Assembly (NCBI RefSeq): GCF_000275865.1 | Contig: NZ_CM001555.1 | Location: forward strand, 248,001 to 312,000 | Reading direction: 5' to 3' | Source of the DNA: Methanofollis liminatans DSM 4140 | Lineage (GTDB): Archaea; Halobacteriota; Methanomicrobia; Methanomicrobiales; Methanofollaceae | Length of the DNA: 64,000 nt | Shown here: positions 1-8,502 of the stretch, in pieces | Position numbering within the stretch: the stretch's first letter is position 1 | Layout: each line of letters opens with the position of its first letter | The notes under the pieces: generated by a model | Database searches by the model: none | Seen by the model: the letters and a program-made list of their open reading frames with translations, nothing else | What the model was told of the DNA's origin: nothing | Position numbers and translations under genes: made by a program

Positions 1-160
1 CGTACCAGCGGGTATCGTCGGTATCGCCCTCCATCAGCACCTCGATCAGGGGGAGGACGGCGTCCTCTCCCATCGCCACCAGTCTGTCCTCTGCTCCATG
101 CCTTTTATCAACATCGGGGGATGAAAGCGCCCCGATCAGTCCGATGATCTCGTCTTCCAT
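1..160 (-). CDS. HEAT-repeat-like protein, 5' part only (runs off the window)
   Basis: The reading frame starts with ATG at 158-160 and is open to the window edge, giving 53 residues beginning MEDEIIGLIGALSS. The helical pattern with phrases such as RLVAMGEDAVLPLIEVL is typical of HEAT/PBS-lyase-type repeats, which form protein-protein interaction solenoids. It starts 9 bases after the stop of the mscS gene on the same strand, so it is probably the third gene of that operon. The partner and exact role cannot be told from this fragment. Confidence 0.6.
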   Translation of the reverse strand, partial: MEDEIIGLIGALSSPDVDKRHGAEDRLVAMGEDAVLPLIEVLMEGDTDDTRWY

Positions 161-169
161 GATTCTACC

Positions 170-1060
170 TCAGATCGTATCGTCGCGGTCTCCTGCCGGG
201 GTCAGGGACGACGGTCCCTCCTCCCTGACGCTGACCCTGCCCCCAAGTTCGTTCCTGAACCAGACATCCCGCTGCGGGAAGGGGATCTCGATGCCGTTCT
301 TCTCGAGTTCGGCCTTGATCGTCCAGAGCAGTTCGGTCCGCACGTCCCACCAGTCCGACGACGGCGCCCAGACCCGCACCTTGATGTTCACCGCATTGTC
401 CCCGAGTTCATCGACATAGACCGACGGACCGGGCTCACGCAGGGCGAGGGGGTGCTCCCTGATCACCTCTTTGATGATCCTGACGGCGACGGTGGCGTCG
501 GCGGCGTACGGGATCCCGACCGTGTACTCGAACCGCCGCGCCACGTGGGCGACATAGTTTGTGATCGGGGAGGTAAAGACCGTTTCATTCGGGATCCGAA
601 CATAGATCCCCTCGTAGGTTTTGATGATCGTCGAGAAGATGGTGATGTCGGTGACGGTCCCGGTGGTCGAGCCGATGTTGATCGTGTCCCCGATCGAGAC
701 CGGGCGCTCGATGATGAGGAAGAGCCCGGAGACCATGTTGCCGATGACCGACTGGCTCGCAAACCCGATGACGATCGAGGCGAACCCGCCGGCCACCAGG
801 AGCCCGCTCAGGTTCACCTCGAAGTAGGGCAGGATGACCAGGAAGGCGACGACCGCAATGCCGTATTTGACGGCCCTCATGAGAATGTCGAGCTGGCTGC
901 GCTTTATCTTGTCGGTCAGGCTCTTTTTCAGGTAGATCGTCAGCACCCTGGAGACCACCGCCGCCGCGATCACGACCAGACAGACATAGATCAGGTGCCC
1001 CCAGGTGATCGCCGAGATCGAGGTGACGGGCGCGTCCAGGCTGAAGTTCAGGCCGTTCAT
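170..1060 (-). CDS. MscS-family small-conductance mechanosensitive channel
   Basis: A 296-residue membrane protein of the MscS family, which opens under membrane tension to release solutes during hypo-osmotic shock. N-terminal membrane helices lie near residues 20-40 and 62-80. The Gly/Ala-rich pore helix with the family signature GFASQSVIGNMVSG lies near residues 85-115, followed by the beta-domain (ERPVSIGD) and the C-terminal cytoplasmic alpha/beta domain. Three bases separate it from the DUF432 gene upstream and 9 bases from the HEAT-repeat gene downstream, which indicates one operon. Length and motifs fit a normal, intact channel. Confidence 0.9.
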   Translation of the reverse strand: MNGLNFSLDAPVTSISAITWGHLIYVCLVVIAAAVVSRVLTIYLKKSLTDKIKRSQLDILMRAVKYGIAVVAFLVILPYFEVNLSGLLVAGGFASIVIGFASQSVIGNMVSGLFLIIERPVSIGDTINIGSTTGTVTDITIFSTIIKTYEGIYVRIPNETVFTSPITNYVAHVARRFEYTVGIPYAADATVAVRIIKEVIREHPLALREPGPSVYVDELGDNAVNIKVRVWAPSSDWWDVRTELLWTIKAELEKNGIEIPFPQRDVWFRNELGGRVSVREEGPSSLTPAGDRDDTI

Positions 1061-1063
1061 ATC

Positions 1064-1768
1064 CTAGATCCCCTGGTCCATCAGGTACCGGGAACGCTCG
1101 ATTCCGGGGATCGAGCGCGCCGTGTAGAGTTCGAGCGATTTGTGCTGCCCCCCGGTCATGGGGGTGTCATAACAGCCGGTTTCCGCAACCTGCGTGCTTA
1201 TTATTCGCATCCACGCCTTCATCGAGGCCGAGTCGCCGTAGTAGATCTTCATCCCGTAGCCTTCGAGCACCAGGCGGGAGACGTTCACCCACTCTCGTGT
1301 GGTGTTGGTGATGGAGAGCGAGAGGGTGCCTTCCAGGCGGGGATCGACGTCCGGGGGGGAGAACGAGACCCGGCTCTCCCACCAGCGGGCGAGGTCCCCG
1401 CGCTCGGGCGATCCGTAGAGGGTGTACTTCTGCCGGTTCCACGAGAAGATGTCGACGACCTCGTAGTTCCCTTTCGCCGCGATGAAGACGCCCACCTCGA
1501 TCGGGAAGGTGAGGTAGATCGTCTCCTGCGCCCCGGGCTCGATCGCGAGCTGGTCGAACTCCACGAGGAGGTGGTGGGCCACTTCTTTCGGGAGGTTCAG
1601 CGGCTCGACCGGGTTGATGATGATCCGGCCCCCTGTGGAGATGAGGGTCCGCTCCTGTGTGCGGCCGCGGAGCGTGCGCCGATAGACGTACCTCCCGTTT
1701 TCGTGCTCGATGCCGATGGAAAAGTCCTTTCTCTCATCGTGAAAGGAGAAGTCGTAGGTGCCGTACAC
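1064..1768 (-). CDS. DUF432-family protein
   Basis: A 234-residue soluble protein without a signal peptide or membrane helices. I recognise it as probably DUF432, a family of unknown function often encoded beside mscS in archaea. Here the stop is 3 bases from the mscS start, so the two genes are almost certainly co-transcribed. A role in regulating or assisting the channel is inference from linkage only. The sequence is beta-rich with conserved Trp, Tyr and Gly positions (for example RWWESRVSFSP), and no catalytic motif is obvious. Confidence 0.6.
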   Translation of the reverse strand: MYGTYDFSFHDERKDFSIGIEHENGRYVYRRTLRGRTQERTLISTGGRIIINPVEPLNLPKEVAHHLLVEFDQLAIEPGAQETIYLTFPIEVGVFIAAKGNYEVVDIFSWNRQKYTLYGSPERGDLARWWESRVSFSPPDVDPRLEGTLSLSITNTTREWVNVSRLVLEGYGMKIYYGDSASMKAWMRIISTQVAETGCYDTPMTGGQHKSLELYTARSIPGIERSRYLMDQGI

Positions 1769-1902
1769 GTCTTGAGTATCTCGGAGGAGCGGTATTAAGG
1801 TTTATCTCTCCGGGCGAATGAGCGGAACTCGTGCAATCAAAAAGGGGCGCACGGCCCGGTCTGTGGTGGCATCCCCGGGAAAAATAATTGTAATGGGGCT
1901 TT

Positions 1903-2331
1903 TTACTCGACGGTAACGACTTCCACCGCGAAGGTGAGGTCCTTTCCGGCGAGGGGATGGTTGGCGTCGAGGGTCACGGTCTCGCTGTCGAGGGCGGCGA
2001 CTGTCACCAGGACCACCTGCCCCTCGTTCACCTCCACCGGGTACTGCTGCCCGACGGCGAAGTCGATCTCAGGGGGGAACTGGTCCCGGGCGACCTGCAT
2101 GACGAGGTCGTCCCGCCGCGGCCCGTAGGCCTCGTCGGCAGGGATCGTGAACGTCTTCGTCTCGCCCGGGGCCATGCCGACGACGGCCTCTTCAAAGCCG
2201 GGGATCACCTCGCCGCCGCCCACGGTGAACTGCAGGGGATCGCCGCCCCGTGACGAATCGAACTCGGTGCCGTCTTCGAGGGTTCCGGTGTAATGGAGCA
2301 GAACGGTGCTGTCCTGAGTTGCCTTGGTCAT
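1903..2331 (-). CDS. FKBP-type peptidyl-prolyl cis-trans isomerase (SlyD-like)
   Basis: A 142-residue protein that catalyses proline cis-trans isomerisation and acts as a chaperone in the cytoplasm. The FKBP core is seen in VLLHYTGTLEDGTEFDSS near the N-terminus and in VIPGFEEAVVGMAPGE, with a SlyD-type insert-in-flap domain around residues 70-125. The frame stays open upstream to 2433, but homology to the family begins at MTKATQDSTV, so ATG 2331 is used (ATG 2337, MGMTKA, is the alternative). It is a single gene, preceded on the minus strand by an RRM gene with its own start region. Confidence 0.9.
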   Translation of the reverse strand: MTKATQDSTVLLHYTGTLEDGTEFDSSRGGDPLQFTVGGGEVIPGFEEAVVGMAPGETKTFTIPADEAYGPRRDDLVMQVARDQFPPEIDFAVGQQYPVEVNEGQVVLVTVAALDSETVTLDANHPLAGKDLTFAVEVVTVE

Positions 2332-2472
2332 ACCCATCTTTTGAGGGCGAACGGTGATAAGGTTATCACACCCGAGAAAAAAGCTGCCAGACGGCGGAGG
2401 GGAATTTCCCTCCCCTGCATCCGGCCAATACACGAGAATGTGGATATATCCAGATGGAGATATCGGGAACTC

Positions 2473-2733
2473 TCAGTACCTGTTGTACTCGGTCCGCGGC
2501 TTGGGGGCACGCGCCTCGTCAATCCGCAGGGTCCGGCCCATGCACTGGGTCTCGTTCAGGGCGTTCATCGCCTTCTCGGCCTCCTCGACGGAGGCGAACT
2601 CGACAAAGCCGAAGCCTTTGCGCGGAATGATTCTGGCGGACTTAACGTCGCCGTAGGCTGAGAAAAGTTCGGAGAGCTGCTCTTCGGTGGTCTCGTAGTT
2701 GAGATTCCCGACATACAAAGTGCTTGATTCCAT
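2473..2733 (-). CDS. RRM-domain RNA-binding protein
   Basis: A small protein of 86 residues made of one RNA recognition motif. RNP2 is visible as LYVGNL and RNP1 as KGFGFVEF. The chosen ATG at 2733 (MESSTLYVGN) has a good ribosome binding site, AAGGAG, about 6 bases upstream; the longer in-frame start at 2775 lacks one. Single-RRM proteins of this kind are common in cyanobacteria and eukaryotes but patchy in archaea, so lateral origin is possible. It presumably binds single-stranded RNA; the target is unknown. Confidence 0.88.
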   Translation of the reverse strand: MESSTLYVGNLNYETTEEQLSELFSAYGDVKSARIIPRKGFGFVEFASVEEAEKAMNALNETQCMGRTLRIDEARAPKPRTEYNRY

Positions 2734-2823
2734 GAAAAGCTCCTTCATAACATATGGGTTTGCCGCAGTTATCATCCTTCCGGGTGCGGCAAAGCCTAAG
2801 TCGGGTGGCGGCGATGTTCATCC

Positions 2824-3447
2824 ATGCAGCACGCCCGGGCCCTTGCCCTCGACCTCGCCCTCCTTCTTCCTGCCGGTCCTGCCGCGGAAGCACGCCGGAT
2901 TAGCCGTATTCTTGCCCGCAGATCAGGCGATGCGACGATCGCCCTGGGGACACGCGCGTGCCTGCCGCACGTGACCCTCGCGATGGCCCCGGTCCCTGAG
3001 GCGAGGATGGAGGAGGCGGCCGCGGCGCTGGCGTCTGTGGTCGGGCGCCGCCTCCCGCTCGCCCTCGCCCTGACCGGGATCTCCACGGTCGAGACCGCCC
3101 GGGGACGGCTGGTCTCGGGGTTTGACGTCGCTCTGGAGGCGGGGCTGCTGGCCCTCCACCGGGAGGCGGTCGACGCTCTCGCCGCCCTTGCCGCAGACGA
3201 GGACCCGGCCCTCTGCACCGGAGAAGGGGCGGCCCCTGATCCCTCGATGGTCGCATATGTCAGGAATTTCGTCCGCACGTCGGCCTATGCCCGTTACTCC
3301 CCTCACGTCACCCTCGGCGTGGGAGAGGCGGCCGACGCCGATGCCGCCGTCTCCTTCCCGCACCGTTTTGAGGTCCGGGCCGCGGCCCTCTGCCACGTGG
3401 GCAACGGTGGGACCTGCCGGCGGGTGCTGGCGGAAATACAGATATAG
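2824..3447 (+). CDS. 2H phosphoesterase-family protein (2'-5' RNA ligase/cyclic phosphodiesterase type)
   Basis: A 207-residue protein with the two HxT motifs that define the 2H superfamily: PHVTLAM near residue 48 and SPHVTLGVG near residue 160. The two histidines form the active site that hydrolyses or forms 2'-5' or cyclic phosphodiester bonds in RNA or nucleotides. The rest is Ala-rich with no extra domain. It lies 22 bases before a small Cys-containing gene on the same strand. The physiological substrate cannot be named. Confidence 0.75.
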   Translation: MQHARALALDLALLLPAGPAAEARRISRILARRSGDATIALGTRACLPHVTLAMAPVPEARMEEAAAALASVVGRRLPLALALTGISTVETARGRLVSGFDVALEAGLLALHREAVDALAALAADEDPALCTGEGAAPDPSMVAYVRNFVRTSAYARYSPHVTLGVGEAADADAAVSFPHRFEVRAAALCHVGNGGTCRRVLAEIQI

Positions 3448-3468
3448 CCCGGCGACGATGGAGGCGTG

Positions 3469-3711
3469 ATGGCGCAGTCCTGGAAAGAGGCAAAAGAGAT
3501 CGCGGAGGCGCGGGGGTTCGAGCACGTCTACCACGACTATGACGACGGCACCTACGGGGCCTGCCGGGCAACCGACCGGCAGGGGACGTTTTCCTGCGGG
3601 GCGTTTTCCGAGCACCGGTGCATCCACATGCTTTCATCACTTTCAGCAGAGGAGATGGAGGAGAAAGAGCGGACGTTCCTGGAAGAGCATCCCGAATGGT
3701 TGAGCGGCTGA
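3469..3711 (+). CDS. small hypothetical protein with conserved-looking cysteines
   Basis: An 80-residue protein starting MAQSWKEAKEIAEARGFEHV. The ATG at 3469 follows GGAGG with about 4 bases spacing; an adjacent GTG at 3466 is the alternative start. It has Cys residues in GACRAT, FSCGAF and HRCIH and a His-rich centre, which could bind metal, but the spacing matches no zinc finger I know. It probably forms a transcription unit with the 2H phosphoesterase gene upstream. I do not recognise a family. Confidence 0.5.
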   Translation: MAQSWKEAKEIAEARGFEHVYHDYDDGTYGACRATDRQGTFSCGAFSEHRCIHMLSSLSAEEMEEKERTFLEEHPEWLSG

Positions 3712-3712
3712 A

Positions 3713-5464
3713 TCACTCTTTTTTGTGCTTTCCTTCGGGGACAAAAATCTCGAAGCGTGCACCTTTCCCTGCCTCTCCGGTCTCCCGGATCAGGATGCCG
3801 GTGATGGCGAGGATCTCCCTGATCAAAAAGAGGCCGTAACCGTGATTTTTTCCGTAGCCTGACGAGAAGATGATCTCTTTCTCCCCGGGAGGGATCCCTA
3901 TGCCGTCGTCCTCGCAGGCGATGACCAGGCCCCCGTCTTTCTCCTCTGCCGCAAAGACGATCCTGCTCACACCTTCGCCGTGGTCAAGGGCGTTTGCGAT
4001 GAGGTTGCAGAAGACTTTCCTGAGCATCGGGTCGGCATAGATCAGGACCGGTGCGATCTCGACCTGTACGATCTCCCCGGCGCCCTGTTCGGCGGCGCAG
4101 GAACGGATGAGCGGAACGGGGTTCTGCCAGGCCGGAGGAGAACTGCCCATACGCTGGTACTCGGCGGAAAACCTGATGTCCGTCTCGATCGCTCTGGCCA
4201 TGGCCCCTGCCTTTTCCAGGAACGTCTCATCCCGGGGTTTGATCTTTGCCATCTCGAGGTAGCCCGAGAGGGCGGTGAGGTGGTTGAGGATGTCGTGGCG
4301 GGTGATCGATCCGAGGAGGGCGATTTTCTGGTTCGCCTGCCGCAACGCCTCTTTCGAGAGGTTCTCCTCGGTCACGTCGCTGCCCGAGGAGAGCAGGCCG
4401 ATCGGTCTCCCCTCTGCATCTTTCAAGATGGCGTTCGCCCACCTGATGTCCCGCACCGTCCCGTCCGCCGAGATGACGCCGTTTTCGTGCGTCTCGAATC
4501 CTGACTTCCCGTTCAGCGCATCATGGTATGCCGAAAGCACTTCTTTTTGATCCGCTTTCGGGACGAAGGTGTAAAACCACTCTTTTCGGAGGATTTCGCT
4601 CAGGGGGAGACCCAGGAGTTCCTCGCCTTTCCGGTTTATCAGGGTGACCCTTCCCTCCGGGTCGAGGGCGAGGATGATCACGCCGGCGATGTCGAGATAG
4701 TTCTGTGCGGTGTCGCGCTCCTTTCTGACCAGGGCCTCGGTACGGGCGAGGTCGCGGAAGATCAGGTCGTAGGGCCGCTGGAGCCCGGTCTCGATGATGG
4801 CCACGTAGATGAGGGCGAAGGCGACGATCTTCAGGAGGTGGCCGAGCATGTTGAAGCCGTCGAAGACGCCGACATAGAGGGTGAACGAGAGTTCCGAGAT
4901 GGTGGTGGCGGCGATTGCCGCGAGAAGAAATGAGAGGACGGTGGGGTCGAACGCATCCCTGTTCAGCCAGAAATGGACGCCGGCAAGGACGAGGGCGAAA
5001 CAGATGAGATACTCCATGGCGATCTTGAAGGGGGTCAGCCCCTCGCCCGCGATATAACAGGCCGGAAAGATCCCGGCGGCTATGCTCAGGAGCAGGACGG
5101 CGGTGACCCCGGCGAACCCGGCAAATATCGTCCACTCTCGCCCTTTTTTCCTGAGCATCAGGGGTGCTGCGAGCAGGGCGGCCGCCTCCAGGGAGCGGGC
5201 GGCGGTCCAGAGCTGGGTCGGGATGTCCGGGTCGTCCGGGAGGATGTTCATGCCATGGTAGGAGAGCGTGTGGACAAGGTCGACAAAACCGGTGAACAGG
5301 AAGGCGATCCCGATAAAAATAAGAAGATCGCTCTTCTGAAACCGGCGGGTGTTCCATGCCAGGGCAAAGATGCTCCCGGCGATGATGACGGAGAAGACCT
5401 CTGCAAAGACGTGGAAGAGCAGATAACTGTACAGGCGCGTGGCCGCAGCTCCTGCGATGATAAG
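3713..5464 (-). pseudogene. MASE3-PAS sensor histidine kinase, 5' end cut off by the IS element
   Basis: The open frame runs from 3713 up to the right end of the IS element near 5464. Above the first ATG at 5251 the same frame still encodes the start of a MASE3 membrane sensor (YLLFHVFAEVFSVIIAG, then FVDLVHTLSYHGM), so the true N-terminus lay beyond the insertion. From ATG 5251 the remaining 512 residues hold the rest of MASE3 (six or so helices to about residue 155), a PAS domain (about 180-295), an H-box with RHDILNHL (His about 319) and an intact HATPase domain (NLIANALDHGEG, DDGIGIP). The kinase half is complete, but the first sensor helix is lost, so normal membrane sensing is doubtful. 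Confidence 0.8.
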
Positions 5465-5468
5465 TGAA

Positions 5469-6656
5469 CTACCACGCCCTGTTGGGCGTGGCTTCCTGCT
5501 TCATGGACAACACTTGCATCACAGCAATGTGATGTAGAGGTATCATCTCCACAGGCTCGAAGGGCTGTTCCATCCCCACGCGGTGAATATTCACCGCAGC
5601 ATTGTAATCTCTATCGGCAACAAACCCGCAGTATGGACATTCGTGGACTCTCTCAGAGATGCTCTTTTTCACGATGCTTCCACAGTTCGAACAGATCTGT
5701 GATGTATTCCGAGGATCGACTTTGACGAGCTTCGTACCAGCACTTTCAGCCTTGTACGCAAGATAAGAATAGAATCGTCCCCATGAAGCATCATGGATAC
5801 TCGTGTGCAGTCCTGTAGAGTTGCCTTTCTCCTTCAGACCTTTGATATTCAGGTCTTCGACACAGATCGTTGCATAGGTATCAACATACTGGCGGGAGAG
5901 TTTGTGCAGGAAATCTTTTTTCTGATTCGTGACATGATCATAGACCTTCTCAAGCCTGCTTTTTGCCTTCTTCCAGTTCTGCGAGAACCGTTTTTTCCGG
6001 GCAATGCTCTGCTGAATTTTCTTGATCTTACCCTGAGAATGTTCATAGAAGCGAGGGTTCTCGACCGCCGCGCCGTCGCTATCGACTGTAAACGAGTTCA
6101 GACCAACATCGATCCCGACAGATCGTCCTTCACGCTTTGACTCAGAAGCCTCCTGCTCTGCCTGAATGATCACGTACCATCTATCACTGGAATGAGTAAT
6201 CAGGACGCCTTTCACCTTTCCCGTGTACGGTCGGTGCATGTTGAATGAGAGTGCTCCGATCTTCGAGAACGTGATCGTACTGTGTTCGCGGTCGATCTTG
6301 AACCCTGACTGGTTGTAGTTGATTGTCCGGTAGCGGAATGCGCTCTTGAACCTGAGTTTGCCGATCTTTCGCCCTCTCTTCTTCGTCTGCGAGAGTGCAG
6401 CGATATTGCTCCAGAGCGTATAGTTCACCATCTGAAGCACTTTGGAGTACACACTCTTCAGAAACGGATTCTCGTCTTTCAGCGTGACGATCCGCGCCTG
6501 CGTTCCTCGCATCGTCGGGGAGATCCCACCATCCCACGCCGTGTTGCATTCTTCGAGGAGTTTGTTGTAGAGCCACCTACAGGTATCGAGTGCGGCATTC
6601 AGCCGTATCTCAGTGGTTGCGTCTGGATACGCTCGATACTTGTAGGAAACGATCAT
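5469..6656 (-). CDS. tnpB: RNA-guided endonuclease TnpB (IS605 OrfB)
   Basis: A 395-residue TnpB, the transposon-encoded RNA-guided nuclease ancestral to Cas12. The RuvC triad is intact: GIDVG (Asp), CVEDLNIKG (Glu) and DRDYNAA (Asp). The zinc ribbon CSNCG...CPYCG sits between the last two. Its ATG follows directly on the tnpA stop (TGAATG), so the genes are translationally coupled. Its last codons lie inside the right-end hairpin, as usual, where the guide RNA (reRNA/omegaRNA) is normally made. Known family members cut the excision site and so promote retention of the element. Confidence 0.95.
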   Translation of the reverse strand: MIVSYKYRAYPDATTEIRLNAALDTCRWLYNKLLEECNTAWDGGISPTMRGTQARIVTLKDENPFLKSVYSKVLQMVNYTLWSNIAALSQTKKRGRKIGKLRFKSAFRYRTINYNQSGFKIDREHSTITFSKIGALSFNMHRPYTGKVKGVLITHSSDRWYVIIQAEQEASESKREGRSVGIDVGLNSFTVDSDGAAVENPRFYEHSQGKIKKIQQSIARKKRFSQNWKKAKSRLEKVYDHVTNQKKDFLHKLSRQYVDTYATICVEDLNIKGLKEKGNSTGLHTSIHDASWGRFYSYLAYKAESAGTKLVKVDPRNTSQICSNCGSIVKKSISERVHECPYCGFVADRDYNAAVNIHRVGMEQPFEPVEMIPLHHIAVMQVLSMKQEATPNRAW

Positions 6657-7088
6657 TCACTTCTCCAATTGAGAATCAACATATTCTTTCAGGGCGTCAA
6701 GGCTTACCTGCCCCGATGTTGCAAGGAAATACGACGGAGACCAGAAGGACTCTCCCCCCACCAAATTCTTTGTCGCAGGGAACTCCTGCCGCAGCCTCCG
6801 TGCCGATACCCCCTTGATCACATTGACAACATTGACGAGGTTGGTTTTCGGAGTCGCCTTGAAGAGAAGATGATAGTGATCTTCGGCAGGTTCGTGAGCA
6901 ACAACCTCTATACCCAATTCATCTGATAGGTTCCACACAATATCTTTCAGGCGTTCCCGAATATCGTCAGAATACAACGCTTTCCGGCGATACTTCACTA
7001 CTATCACCAGATGATAATAGAGAGCAAAGACCGAATGCGCTGACCTATCAAGTTTATACTTCATGTTGGGTGTATCACAATGTTCCAT
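6657..7088 (-). CDS. tnpA: IS200/IS605 transposase TnpA (Y1 HUH)
   Basis: A 143-residue single-strand transposase. The HUH motif is seen as DHYHLLF and the catalytic tyrosine as EYVDSQ near the C-terminus. It excises and inserts the element as a single-stranded circle, peel-and-paste, at a short 5' target sequence without duplication. ATG at 7088 gives MEHCDTPNMKYKL; the family usually begins close to KYKLDRSAHSV, so ATG 7064 is an alternative start. All key residues are present, so it is presumably functional. Confidence 0.95.
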   Translation of the reverse strand: MEHCDTPNMKYKLDRSAHSVFALYYHLVIVVKYRRKALYSDDIRERLKDIVWNLSDELGIEVVAHEPAEDHYHLLFKATPKTNLVNVVNVIKGVSARRLRQEFPATKNLVGGESFWSPSYFLATSGQVSLDALKEYVDSQLEK

Positions 7089-7317
7089 CCAACAAGATAT
7101 ATCTATCGCAGGAAAAAGGGCGGCTCCGCTTTCATCCCCGGCCTAAAGACCGGGGACTTCCCGCTCCGCCCCCTTTACCCCCGCAAGTTAAAAGCGCTAA
7201 ATAAAATCCTCCCGTTTCCCCTTTCAAGAATAAACCTGTCCTGATCGACTGATGGGGGTGAGGAAATAAAATCTTTTGGATCCGATCATTTATCTCCCCT
7301 CCTGACCATGAACTTCC

Positions 7318-8502
7318 ATGATCGGCGGAATTGAAACGACCATCGAGTTTCAGATGAGCCTCCTCCTCTTCATCGCCCTGGCCGGCTACCTGGTCGCATC
7401 CAGGATCAACCAGTCGGCGGTGATCGGGGAGATCCTGGTGGGCCTTCTGGTGGGACCAAGCCTTCTGGGCCTGATCACCTATACCGATTTCGTCAGAAGC
7501 CTGGCAGCACTCGGGGCCGTGATCCTGCTCTTCGTGATCGGGCTCGAGTTCGACCTTGGCGACATCCTGGACGTCAGGTACGTCGTCATCGGCCTCGCCG
7601 GGGTGATCGTCCCGTGGATAGGCGGCTACTGGCTGACCGACGCCCTCGGCTACGGCTTCGAGAGCGCCGTCTTTGTCGGGACGGCGATGACCGCAACAAG
7701 CATTGCGATCACGGCGAACGTCCTGCGGGAGATGGGGCTGCTGGATACCCGGGCCTCCAGGGCGATCATCGGGACGGCGGTGATCGACGACGTCCTCTCC
7801 CTGATGGCCCTCTCGGTCTCGATCGACGTGGTCTCCGGGACGTTCTCCCTTGTCTCGCTTGCCACGATCGTCGCCAAGGACGTGGTGTTCATCGTCGTTG
7901 CCGCCGCTGTCGGGATCAGGGTCATCGCCCCGTTCCTGGAGCGGATCGACCGGAGGCCGTTCGCCCGGAAATACCCGGAGTTCATCTTCATCACGGCGAT
8001 GATGTTCGCCTTTCTCTTTGCCCTGGGGGCCGAGGCGATCGGGATCTCGGCGATCATCGGGGCCTTCATCGCCGGGATGTCGTTTCGGAGCGTCAACCTC
8101 ATCCACTCGCGCGACCTCAAGGAAGGGGCCGAGTACCTCCATATCATCTTCGCATCGATCTTCTTCGTCTCCCTGGGCATCCTGGCGGACTTCTCGGCGC
8201 TCACCCCTGATATCCTCATCTTCCTCATCGCCCTGATGGTGATGGCGGTGGTGACGAAACTCGTCGGCTGCGGGATCCCGGCGCGTCTCCAGGGGATGGG
8301 CAACCGGGAATCCCTGGTCCTGGGGTTCGGGATGGTGCCGCGGGGCGAGGTGGCGATGATCGTCGCCCTCATCGGGCTGAACGCCGGGATCATCGACCAG
8401 GGGATCTACGTGGCGATCGTCCTGATGAGCCTTTTGACGACGCTTGTCACTCCGATCGTCTACCGGAACTGGCTGCTGAAAAAAGAGACCGGGACGGCCT
8501 GA
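7318..8502 (+). CDS. cation:proton antiporter (CPA2/KefB-type)
   Basis: A 394-residue polytopic membrane protein of the Na+/H+ exchanger family with about 12 helices. It shows the family features EILVGLLVGPSLLG near the N-terminus, the AVIDDVLSL motif with paired acidic residues in the ion path, and GMVPRGEVAMIVA near the C-terminus. There is no TrkA-N or C-terminal regulatory domain, so it is a transport core only. It exchanges Na+ or K+ for protons across the cell membrane. It is transcribed away from the IS element, with a short AT-rich leader between. Confidence 0.9.
   Translation: MIGGIETTIEFQMSLLLFIALAGYLVASRINQSAVIGEILVGLLVGPSLLGLITYTDFVRSLAALGAVILLFVIGLEFDLGDILDVRYVVIGLAGVIVPWIGGYWLTDALGYGFESAVFVGTAMTATSIAITANVLREMGLLDTRASRAIIGTAVIDDVLSLMALSVSIDVVSGTFSLVSLATIVAKDVVFIVVAAAVGIRVIAPFLERIDRRPFARKYPEFIFITAMMFAFLFALGAEAIGISAIIGAFIAGMSFRSVNLIHSRDLKEGAEYLHIIFASIFFVSLGILADFSALTPDILIFLIALMVMAVVTKLVGCGIPARLQGMGNRESLVLGFGMVPRGEVAMIVALIGLNAGIIDQGIYVAIVLMSLLTTLVTPIVYRNWLLKKETGTA

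Larger units (their letters stand above)
5463..7186 (-). mobile_element. IS200/IS605-family insertion sequence with tnpA and tnpB
   Basis: The element carries adjacent tnpA and tnpB genes on the minus strand and has subterminal hairpins instead of inverted repeats, as expected for this family. The right-end hairpin is an 8-bp perfect stem with loop TGTT at 5472-5491, overlapping the end of tnpB. The left-end structure spans 7113-7176, with an inner 6-bp stem at 7136-7155. Both genes are full length, so the element may be active. Outer limits are approximate, set from the end of MASE3 coding similarity (about 5464) and from the hairpins; the left flank on the minus strand reads CTTTTAAC. Confidence 0.88.

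Noticed and set aside
452-1798. A 448-codon open frame on the plus strand across mscS and DUF432
   Set aside because: It spans two real minus-strand genes and is rich in Asp/Arg/Gly, as expected for antisense of GC-rich coding DNA.
2796-3278. Ala/Ser/Arg-rich ORF opposite the 2H phosphoesterase
   Set aside because: The plus-strand frame has both HxT motifs, and the minus-strand one is a shadow.
7185-7310. A start of the kinase gene, in frame, on the far side of the IS element
   Set aside because: A hydrophobic stretch is visible, but no ATG or GTG with a binding site is found in the right frame, and the assumed junction would need a frame I cannot confirm. It is kept only as a possibility in the findings.
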